From positions 1,550,001-1,614,000 of the forward strand of contig JAADJZ010000008.1 of the NCBI GenBank assembly GCA_011032825.1: a stretch of DNA of 64,000 bases, in the 5' to 3' direction. This document shows, piece after piece, positions 35,139 to 44,604 of the stretch (positions are counted from its first letter, which is position 1; every line of letters begins with the position of its first letter). A program made the translations under genes and the position numbers. The notes under the pieces are model-generated. The model was given only the letters and a program-made list of their open reading frames with translations, was not told the origin of the DNA and searched no databases. This stretch comes from Massariosphaeria phaeospora. Its lineage: Eukaryota; Ascomycota; Dothideomycetes; Pleosporales.

Positions 35139-37300
35139 ACGTAAACTACTAGTAATTTAGCTAAACTAGTAACCTAGCTAAAAAATGCTAAAACTACGAA
35201 TACTAACTTGCTTCTACTATGCTTACACCTACGAACGCTTAATTACGTAAATACAAAAGCAAACTCTTTTTTGCTTTTAAAGCTTTTAGAGCTAGCAAAT
35301 TCTATAGCTTTTGCGCAGCTACACGGTTTTTTACTATTAATTACCGTTAACTTGCTAAACGCAATAAAAGAACACTTTTTAGCTTAAAAACTACGTTTAC
35401 TTTTTGTAAGCTTACAAGCACTAAAGAAAAAACAATTGTCTAATACATTCTCAACTTTAACGCGAAAGAATTTGCGCTTTTTTTTTATCTAAAGTAGCTA
35501 ATATAGCTGATAAACTGCTAGGCAAGCGTAGTAGCAAGCTAGTAAGCAAGAACTAGCTTGCGCGCTTCGTAACGCGTTTATCTAAGCTCAAAATAGCTTT
35601 TAATTGAGCTAAGAATAGGCAAAGAATACTTTAAAAGAATCTAGAAATAATTAGCGCGTACTTTAAGCTAGTAGAGAATACTAAAGCTAAGTACAGCGTT
35701 TACAACAACAACGTATACAACTTTAACAAAACTAGTTTCTAGCTAAGCGTAATTGGCTCTATAAAAATCGTTACAAGCTTTTAGAAACGTACTCAACTTA
35801 ATTTTATCTAGCTAGGCAATCGAGAGTAGGTAATAGTTATCTAGAGCATTTGCGCCGTAGAGTACGCTAGCGAATAAGTAAAAAGTACCTATTATTGAGT
35901 ATAAGTTGAGTTAGAATCGCACAAACCTAAAGTTAAAGTTAAGTTAGAGTAATTAAAGCGTAGGTTAAGGTTAGGTTATAGGTACTACTTTTAGGTTAAT
36001 AAACTTATTATAACTAGCTGTTATAATTATAAAAAGAAAATATATTAAAATATAGAATTGTAGAAGTCTATGCTAACTTAACCTATACCTACGCTAAAAC
36101 GTTTTAGCGTAGGTATAAGTTGAGTTAGCACTAAGGTCTTACGTAAGCTAACTTAACTTTAACTTAATTTATACTTATTTACTACTCTACCGTAGAGTAC
36201 GCAATTTCGCTATTTATTATCTACAAAAAGCGCGTTTACATTTTAGCATAGTACAAGAAAAACTTTATACTTGAAAATTAAAAGCTTTTAGTTTTTAAAA
36301 ACGGCTAGACAAACAACGCTTTTAGTTTTAAATAGTTAAAGTACTTTAACGCGCATACAAAAGCGCGTTAGGTAGAGAAATATTAGCTGCTTATTTTAAA
36401 CAGCTATAAAAGCTATTAATTTTAGAATTTTAAAAACTACTACTTTAAAAACAAGATTTTTACGCTTTGCATGCTAGCTTATTTATTTTATATTCTTTAG
36501 CTGCTAGATGTAGTTTGCTTTTTGCTGCTAAAGCTAAAGTACTTTCAACGCGTTTTTTATAGTAACAAAAAAAGCTTTTTACTAGCCTTTAGAAACGCGT
36601 TTTTTAAAGTGTTTACAACAAAAAACTGCAAAAAAGCTTTTAAAGCTTTAAAGCTAGTTTCTATTAACGCGCAAGTAGTTTTTAGTTGTTTTAAAGTACG
36701 GCTACGTACTTTGCTACGACTTTTTGCACTAGAAACGCCGTAGTAGTTAAAAACTCCAAGCAATACACTTGAATTTGAATTGCAATCAAAGCTAGTACGC
36801 GATTTTATTACTAAATCGCTTACTTTAGCGCAAAGTAGCTTCTTTTAGCTTGTAAAAAGAGCTAAATTAATGCTGCATTAGAACGCGCTTAAGGACTACC
36901 GTATTAAAGAGCTTAAAAATTAATTAGCAAAGATAACTAAGCGGAAATTGCGCAAACGAAAGCGAATTTAGCATAGTAGTACAATAGAGTATAGTAACGA
37001 ATTAGCGCAAGTAGCTGCTAAAGCGTTTACAACGCTTTAGCTATTAAAGAAAGCGCGTAGTAAAGAAAGTTAAAAAAGAGCACAACTAGCTCTACGGCGC
37101 TGTAAAAACTATAGTAATACAAAACACAATACTCGAACCTACTAAAAGAATATAGAAAAAGCTTTTAAATCTAAAGCTAGCACAACGTACGCAGGTTTCT
37201 TATTCGATAGCAATTAATTTAATATTCTTTGAAATAAGTTGGTTGTGCTAAGCATTTTTAGCTAGGTTACTAGTTTAGCCGAGTTACTAGTAGTTTACGT
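35139..37300 (+). mobile_element. Fot1-like transposon D
   Basis: TIRs ACGTAAACTACTAGTAA at 35139 and inverted at 37300, TA on both sides; each TIR holds CTAGTAACYYRGCTAAA-type repeats. It is 2,162 bp, of which 335 bp are an inserted MITE plus its 8-bp duplication. The transposase aligns with copies A and B; an open C-terminal fragment is at 36,522-36,743. It carries TAG at the same Trp and Gln positions as A and B. Confidence 0.88.
35863..36189. mobile_element. hAT-like MITE K inside element D
   Basis: 327 bp bounded by CCGTAGAG direct repeats (35855-35862 and 36190-36197). Its ends (TACGCTAGCGAATAAGTA, and inverted TAGAGTAGTAAATAAGTATA) match the TIR of MITE J at 17,277, and both contain ATTCGCAC/AATCGCAC about 50 bp in. 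Because the host sequence after the repeat also starts TACGC, the duplication could be read as 13 bp; the 8-bp reading agrees with J. The original D sequence is restored by removing it. Confidence 0.82.
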
Positions 37301-38084
37301 TATAGCAGAATTTTATATTAATTGTAGTAGTTAATAAAACTACTTGTTACGTGCGAGCTATAGCTGTTAAAAATAAGTAAGCGCTAGCTTAAGCGAGTTT
37401 TTGCTTTTGTTTTGCAATTAAAAACTTATTTAAGCTATGCTAAGTTAATATCGTTATTCGTCTAGCTTAATAGAAATAAAGTAATAAAAACCTAATACTT
37501 GCTAGCTTGTATAGCATCTACCTAGCTTAATTGTATACTTTTGTTTGTACTTAAATATATTAAACTTAGTAGCAAAGCTAAGCTATTAGCGTACATACAA
37601 GCTAGAAAAGTTATTTAATCGTAATTGCTATTTTAAAGAAATTGCTTTAATTCTTTTGCTTTTTATATTGCTTTACTAAACACTTGTTTTAACTTACTTG
37701 TAATACTAATTATAAAGCTTTTTTTATTTATATTATACGTGTGCGAAGTATTAATGTAATACGTTTTAATTTTACGCTGTAGCAAGTTGAAGTACAGCTT
37801 GTACTTACTTGCAAACTTAGCTACGTAGCAATTCTAGTCTATTCTAGTCGCTTGTTTTGATATAAAATAAACGTTGTTTTGGTTAATAAAGCGCGTAACC
37901 TAAGTTTTAAAAACCTCTCGTTTGGCTATATAAAAAGCGAAATTCTAAACTATATTTCTAGTAAGTAGCAAGTAACGCGCTAAGAGTTTTTCTATGTATT
38001 TTACAAGCTTTAACTTTTTGTATAAAGTAAAGTTGCGTTGCTATTGTGCTTTAACGTTTCGTAGCTTTGTAATACTTTACTATA

Positions 38085-41000
38085 CACGAGCGCGTAGCAA
38101 TTAAAAACGCGTAACAATTGCTAAACAACATGCTTACTACTACAAAAATAAAGTTATTGTAACAGCTACAATAGCTATTTTTATAAAAAAAATTAGTAAA
38201 GAAACTTTTAACATGCTTGCAATTAACTTATATTATTTATATTTACGTAGAACGTTAATAGTGTAGCTACAAAAGTTAACTTTTAGTAAAGCAGCTAGTA
38301 TAGCTTCTAAAAACGCTGCAATAGCTATAGAGCTACTACTACGTTTCTATTACTTACTCTTTGCTAGAAGCTTTTTTAAAGCTTTAAGTTTACTTGTTTA
38401 AGTAGTTGTAAATACTTTTTTAGTATTTTAAGCTTTAATTCTAGCTGCGCAAGCAGCTGCTTATTCGGCTTTTATTTAATTTTTTACTACTTTAGCTTTC
38501 TTTCTCGCTATACGCTTTTTCTTTGCTTTTTTTTTTTAGAAAAGCTTAGCAGTAGCTTGAAGCTTTTTTTTATTTGCTTTTGCAAGCTGCTTTTTATGCT
38601 TTTGTTGTTGTACTACTACTTTTTATGCTTATACTTCTCTTAGCTTGCGTAGAAACTAAAAAATAGTACTATCGTAGTACTTCTTGCGCTGCTGCAAGTT
38701 AAAAAGTTTACTACGCTTTTTATACTTTCTTTTAATACTAAAAGCTTTTTTAAGCTATTGTTCTTATAGTGTAGTAGCTTGTTTTAAGCTAAAAGTAAGT
38801 AAAGCGTTTAGAAAAGCGTTTTTAACTTTTTTGTAGTAGTATTCTTTACTGCAAAGCGTACGAAACGTTGCATCTAACGCTAGTTACTATTAGTAAGCGC
38901 TAAGAAACCTACGTGCTTTTCTAAGCTTTTTTTTTTAAAGCGTTTAAGTATAGCTTCTAGTTTTATAAGCTATATACTAACGTACTTAACAAGTTAGCAA
39001 GCTATACAAGTTAGCAAAATACTTTTGCTAAACTTTTACCAACTCTACCTATGTACGCAATGCTTTAACAACAATACTAAATAGAACTTTCTAATAAACG
39101 TTAAATACAAAATGCCTTGTAAGCTTTTAAACAAAATGCAATACTTTTTATACAACGCGCTGCAGCTATCTATAACGTTGCTTAAACAATACTAAACTAT
39201 CAACGCGCTAAACAACTTTTACAAGCAAATTGCTAGCTTAAATTAATAAAATTAACAAAAACTAAAGAAAGCGTAGTTGTCAAGCATATACTTAAGCTTA
39301 TTACGCGCGAATTTTTTTTTAAGCTCGCAGCTGTAGCTAATATAGCTAATTCTTTACGCGCAAAGCGCAATTTAGGCTAAGTTAGCTTAAACTAGCCTAG
39401 TATATAAGTTAAGCGCTGCTTTGAGTTTACAATTAAGTTTAATCGCAAGTACAATTATAAAAAAGCGCTTTGCAAGAATCTAAAAGTTATCTAAAGCTAG
39501 TTTAGCTTAGTAGCTAATATCAAAGCTAAGTACAGCATCTAGAATAAAAATACGTACAACTTTAACAAAATAAGCTTTATAATAAGCTAGATATTAACTA
39601 AAGCAATTGTTACAGCTTTAGAAAAACGAGAATAGCTAAAAGCAGTACAGCAAAGTAACAAAAAGTAAACAATAGTTATTCAAAGCATTAACGCAATAGG
39701 TTAAGCTATTTTACTTTTAATTATTTTTAAAAGCTACTACTACTTCTTTGCTTAGTATAAAAAAAATAACTTACTTTAGAACTAGATTATTGCAGTTTCT
39801 AAAAACAGCTAAACACTAAATAAACTTAGTTTTAAGTAGTTAAAGCACTTTAATAAGCATACAAAAATAAAAGTAGTTAGTAGCTACTAACTACTCGCAA
39901 TTAACAGCTATAAAAGCTACAACTCGCTTAAATTCTAGCAATACTACAAAAAGAACAAGATTATTACTATTTGCATGCTTTTGCACTTATCGCACTTTTT
40001 ACAGCTTTTGAATGTAAGTTGTTTTGCTTTTTTAAAAAAAGCGTACAAGCGCTAAGCTAAAAAATTTATACGCAACTAAATTACTTACATTACAAAACTT
40101 AAGTTTTTACTATACTTTATACGCGCTTATAATGCTGCAATTACTTTTAGTAATATTCAAAAAAAAGTTTTAAAGCGCTAGATTAGTTCTATTTAACTTA
40201 AAACAAGTTATAACAGCTTTTAACGTTTAGTTGCGTACTCTATTACTACTACTACTTATTAACAACAAGCTTTGGCAGTTGCAAACTCTAAGCAATACTT
40301 TTAAACTAGAGTTGCAATTAACGCTTGTAAAAGCAAGAATTTAAAAGTATATAAATAGCTTACTAACGTTTATAGTAAAGGCTTTTAAAAAAGTTTTAAA
40401 AAAAGTAGCAATTATTGCGCATAAGCTAGTATTAGCGCAAAAAGAAATTGCAAAGTTTTAAGTAGCAAATAAAACTGCTACGCAGCGTAAAACGCATAAA
40501 AGAAAGCAGGTTTAAGCAGAAAAAACTTTGATAGTTAAAAATAAAGCTCGTTTAGCTGCTTTTAAAGACTTTGAAGCGCGTAGTAATAAAAAAAAGCTAA
40601 AAACGCAAGTGCGCGCTAAAAAAGGTAAGCTAACTTAAAAGTGCTGCAAACAATGCAATTAAACTAAGCATAACGCGCGTACGTATAAGCAAGTAGCAAA
40701 AGTAAACTTTAAATTATATTTTATATTGTATTATACTATACAAAGCTAAAGTAAGCTATTTTGCGCTAGAATAAAAGTAGTTTTAGTAAGAGCTTAGCAA
40801 AAGTATTTTGCTAACTCGTGTAGCTCGCTAACTCGTTAGGTACGTTAGTAGCTTTAAAAAACTTAAAAATTGTTTTTATTGTAAAAGCAAACTGCTAGGC
40901 ACTTTAGAATAGTAAAAAAAAGTTTCTTTTTGCAACTAGAATAAGCTTTTAGCTTCTTTAGAAGTAAGCTATAAGCTTTTTTAAGTAGAAGCTAAAAAAA

Positions 41001-42059
41001 AGTTTAAAGTAAACAACGTTAAGTAGCTAAAGCGTATAAGTACTATAAAGTAGAAATATAGCAAAGAGTATATAATAGAAGTTGCAATAGTTAATAAACT
41101 CTTTCGTAAAGTAACTGCTATAGCTATTAAGTATAAAAAAAGCGCTAGTTTTTTTTGCAACGCGGTTTTTGCTTTGTATAGCAATTGAATACTTACTTTA
41201 GCTACGCTAATCTAATATTTTTGTTCGTTTATCTAAATAGAAATAAAGCTACAAAAACGTTGTATTACTTAGCTTTAATAGCAGCTACCTATAAGGCTTG
41301 CAGTAAGCTATTTGCTAACTAGTAAATAAAGCTAAGCAACAAAGCACTTTTATTTGCGCAAATAGCTGCGAGAAAAGTAATTTACTTACAAAAGCTATTT
41401 TAGAAAGCTATAGTAACTTCTCTACGCTTTTATATTTAATAGCTAAATACTTATTTAAAGCAGCTAAGTACGCTAATTATAAAGCTTTTTTTATTTATAT
41501 TGTATATATTTTGAAGCTTTAAGCTATACTAAGTAAACTTAGAGTGTAGTAGCTTAAAGTACGCTTTGTACTTTTTTCTAAAGTTAGCTTTGTAGCATAA
41601 AGCGTTTATTTTAGTAGTATTTTTAAAGATAAAATGCTTATAGTTTCGACTTAAGAAGCGCGTAACCTACTTTTTAAAAGCGCTTTTAGAAGCAATTTTA
41701 AAAGCGAAATTTTGTATTATTTCTTTCGTAGAAAGTAGCTTTTGCTTTGTTAAGCTTTTAATATATTCTATAAGCTTGTACTTTTGTTGTAAGCTAAGTA
41801 GTTGTTGTTTATAATATTTAGCTTTCTATAGGCGCTAACGGCTTTAGTGTTTTCAAACTAGCGTAACTTTTTTTACACTAAACTAATTAGCAATTGCCTA
41901 GTATATAAAATGTTCTTTTAGTTTTAGCAATTTAATAGCTGCAAGCGCGTTATTAATTGGTGCTATAGTAGTTAAGTTATAACGTATTAAAGTTTGTAAG
42001 TTATTTAGTATTTTAGTGTTTCGCAATTGTTACGCGTTTTCAATTGCTACGCGTTCGTG
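38085..42059 (-). mobile_element. Fot1/pogo-like element M, split by E
   Basis: Ends CACGAGCGCGTAGCAATT (38085) and, inverted, CACGAACGCGTAGCAATT (42059), each with a second CGCGTAACAATT 17 bp further in. About 2.1 kb without E. It is related to N along its length (38,370-38,700 resembles 34,340-34,700; 41,070-41,700 resembles 37,320-37,930), with the transposase on the minus strand. The right target dinucleotide reads CA rather than TA, so this boundary is the least certain. Confidence 0.65.
38980..40845 (+). mobile_element. Fot1-like transposon E
   Basis: 1,866 bp, TA at 38978-38979 and 40846-40847. TIRs start ACGTACYTAACRAGTTAGC and hold a second CAAGTTAGCAAAATAC-type repeat. The plus-strand transposase is traceable: N-terminus NKMQYFL..NALQLSI, third catalytic motif LSHFLQLLNVSCFAF near 39,990-40,040 (Asp to Asn), and a C-terminal zinc-knuckle-like Cys cluster near 40,640. 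Many stops. Confidence 0.88.
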
Positions 42060-42504
42060 CACGATAGTGCTTTTAAGCGAGCGTACGTTGATTACAGCTA
42101 TATTTTGCTGCAATTTCTATATACTAAAAAAATTCGCTAGAATTTAGCAACTCTAAAGCTGTAAGCGCTTTATTAATAAATAGCATAGCTATAAAGTTAT
42201 CGCGTATTGAAGTTTTAGTATTTTAATATTGCGTAGGCATTAACTAAACGCAAGTATTAAGTACACGAACATAGTAAGTGCAGTAAAAAAAAGTACGGCG
42301 TTTAATATTAAAAGCGGTAGCAGTAGCGTAGTAGCTTTAAAACTCGCTAGCTTTTAAAGCTTTAAAAGCTAGCTAAAGTTTTTTTTTGTATTAAAGTAAT
42401 AACGCATTCGTAGGTGTAGGCATTGTAAGTGCAAGAAAAAAGTAGTAAGCTTAGTAGTTTTAAGCTGCTTAGTAGTTTGAGCTACTTAGTAGTAGATTAC
42501 GTCA

Positions 42505-42746
42505 AACGTAGGTTTTAAGCTAAAAAGTATTTCTTTATTGCGTTTAGCAAGTTAATAGTAATTAATAGAAAAAAACTATGTAGTTGCGCAAAGGCTTTAG
42601 AATTTGCTAGCTCTAAAAGCTTTAAAAGCAAAAAAAAGTTTGCTTTTGTATTTACGTAATTGCGCGTTCGTAGGTGTAAGCATAGTAAAAGCAAGTTAGT
42701 ATTCGTAGTCTTGGCATTTTTTGGCTAGGTTACTAGTAGTTTACGT
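42505..42746 (-). mobile_element. Truncated D-type element P at the right edge of the AT block
   Basis: Reverse complement of D's first 240 bp (compare 35,139-35,400), ending in the D-type TIR ACGT at 42746 with TA following. H abuts its inner side, so P was probably the first element at this site and was split by H; its other half is not found. Confidence 0.75.
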
Positions 42747-42748
42747 TA

Positions 42749-43386
42749 AAACTAGATGCTACTATATAAATTAACGCTTACTATAAAAAAGCTATAAACA
42801 AAATCTAGGCCTTAGCTTTTAAATAAAGTACCTACTTAAATTAAGCTATAGCACTGCCTTTGGCACTTTAAAATCTTTAATGTGCTATACAAATTGTTTT
42901 CTTCAACGGAACCTTTGACTATACCAATCTTCACCGCAAACAGCAACACGTTCTCAATAAATTTATGTCCATGCCTTTCGACACAGCAACCAACACAAAA
43001 AATTAGATACGCGCCCTGGTGTAATATAACAGTACATGTGCGTCATGAAACTCGTATGCGATATGGGATATTTGCAAGGGGAAGATACCCGACCGAAAAC
43101 GACGTAGGAAAAATGCCGAGATGATTCGGTTCGGCCGTGAACAGTGATCGCTCCAGTCGCCATGTACTCCAAACTCGAGATTACAAGATGCTATGAATGC
43201 GCGCTCGAATGAAGAACTGTTGAATGCAAAACAGTAGAGCGAGCGGGCGGCGGCAGTACCGAGTAGGCCAGCTGTCCCGGACGGACGTCGCCCGAAAATA
43301 TGTGCATGGAAATCCAGACGTAGGAAAGTAGTGACACAGGAGAGAAGAGGAAGGCTCGGTGAGAGAACTTCCGGTAGATGTTCAGA
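42749..43386. other. Right boundary of the AT-rich block and 3' flank of the next gene
   Basis: AT-rich debris to about 42,870, then gene-like composition. No gene recognised; the second half is probably the 3' UTR of the minus-strand gene ending at 43387. Confidence 0.5.
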
Positions 43387-44604
43387 TCAGCAGGGAGTCG
43401 GAATCCTCGCGCCGCTGGACATGTGCAAGTCTCCTATCATGTCGAATGACATGCCATCGACATGGACTCGCTGTTGTGACTCAACCAGGATGTTGTGTAC
43501 ACTCGCATATCTTCCTCCTTCAAAGGGTGATACAGCGGTAATAATCTTATTGATGCCACGGTGTGGACTCACTGCTGCTACGATTCGCTCGTGTATGTTT
43601 GGCGGAAGGGCCATCGGGCGCTTGTGGTCGAAGTACGACGAGGTCGAGGTGGATGAGAAGGACGGGGCCGAGGATGAAGCGAGATCGGAATGGACGGATC
43701 GAGCGGATGATGAGCAGTCGTCAACGCGTTGAGAAGGTGAACAGGGTTCTGTAGAACCTGGTAGTGTAGACCGATTGGGGAATGAAAGGGCCTTGGCAGT
43801 GTGCGGCTCGCCTTCTTCCGGTGGTGTCGATGGAAACAAAAATGACCCGCCGGTTTGCTCGTAGTAACCTAGGAGCGAGGGCACATAGTTGCTGCCTTTG
43901 GACACTGCTGTCATATCCGGCATCTGCGGAAGGTCATCGTCGGTATCCTCGTCCGTTGTACTCCAGGCAGAGAATGCACTTCGAAGGGGCGGCCGAAGCG
44001 GGGGTATTTCTATAGTCCAGGGCACCTCTAATCCTCTGTTTGTCAGCCGGTTCGGTGACGGCGGGGGCGACTTGGAGTGAAACGTCAGGTCCGGACATGA
44101 GCGTGGGGATAACGAGATATCCGAGGGGTTGTAGGACGGAATCGAGTTGAGCTGCGACTGCATGAACTGCGCCAGCTGGTTGGAGTAGCTTCCTAGCGGG
44201 CTGCCTGGAGTGACGATGGCTTCCTCCACTGGTGAATGGGCTGTTGGGACTATAGTTGAACTGCTACAATCGGTCGAATCTGATGGGATCCGGGAATGGA
44301 CGAACCCCCTGCTATTCCATGGCGATATTGATTGTTGGTGTACATCATCTGTGGATTCCCGATCGAGGAACCTTAAATGCTCGCGTGGTCTGAATGTACT
44401 GGCTTCCTCCATTTTTCTGGGTGATCGATGCCGACGGCCACGCCGTGTGCGGACAGCAGCCCTGCCTTCTGCCAGAAGAAGCTCGGCTTCGGGCGTCGAA
44501 CATCCCAGGACATCTCCGATCGGAAGTGAATTGCTCCTGTGTCTGAACGCCTGCGGGCGAGAACGGATTTCCTTGGGGGAGGGAGATGAATGTCGGTTTT
44601 CCAT
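43387..44604 (-). CDS. Ser/Pro-rich protein of unknown function
   Basis: A single uninterrupted frame of 405 residues from MENRHSSPSPKEIRSR. Most of it is low-complexity and rich in Ser, Pro and Arg/Glu, without membrane segments, and looks disordered. The C-terminal 60 residues (HERIVAAVSPHRGINKIITA, then VHNILVESQQRVHVDGMSFDM) are more ordered and probably the conserved part. Codon use and the absence of stops in a long frame support a real gene. A start at 44733 would add 43 residues beginning MILIWVCPLSC, but this upstream part is hydrophobic and unlike the rest, so 44604 was preferred. I do not recognise the family; Ser-Pro motifs suggest phosphorylation, an inference only. Confidence 0.7.
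   Translation of the reverse strand: MENRHSSPSPKEIRSRPQAFRHRSNSLPIGDVLGCSTPEAELLLAEGRAAVRTRRGRRHRSPRKMEEASTFRPREHLRFLDRESTDDVHQQSISPWNSRGFVHSRIPSDSTDCSSSTIVPTAHSPVEEAIVTPGSPLGSYSNQLAQFMQSQLNSIPSYNPSDISLSPRSCPDLTFHSKSPPPSPNRLTNRGLEVPWTIEIPPLRPPLRSAFSAWSTTDEDTDDDLPQMPDMTAVSKGSNYVPSLLGYYEQTGGSFLFPSTPPEEGEPHTAKALSFPNRSTLPGSTEPCSPSQRVDDCSSSARSVHSDLASSSAPSFSSTSTSSYFDHKRPMALPPNIHERIVAAVSPHRGINKIITAVSPFEGGRYASVHNILVESQQRVHVDGMSFDMIGDLHMSSGARIPTPC

Larger units (their letters stand above)
34031..42271 (-). mobile_element. Fot1/pogo-like element N, split by D and M
   Basis: Inverted ends TGTTCGTATACTTAATGC (34031) and, reversed, TGTTCGTGTACTTAATAC (42271), each followed by a second TTAATGC-type repeat 17-18 bp further in; TA on both sides. 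Without the inserted D (35,139-37,300) and M (38,085-42,059) it is about 2.1 kb. A Lys-rich, coiled-coil-like C-terminal transposase region is readable on the minus strand at about 34,340-34,560. Heavily RIPped. Confidence 0.72.
33556..42502 (-). mobile_element. B-type Fot1-like remnant H, split by element N
   Basis: 33,556-34,030 is the reverse complement of B's N-terminal to first-catalytic-domain region, and 42,272-42,502 is the reverse complement of B's left end, with the B-type TIR ending ACGT at 42502. Between them lies element N, entered at TA. At its left the homology runs right up to the TA abutting C2, so C2 was inserted into H; H's C-terminal part should lie beyond C2's left end but is not found. 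Confidence 0.72.

Noticed and set aside
14684..42746. Centromere or AT-rich origin as the cause of the AT block
   Set aside because: Nearly all of the block can be assigned to specific RIP-mutated transposons, so no separate explanation is required; a regional centromere could not be told apart from sequence alone.
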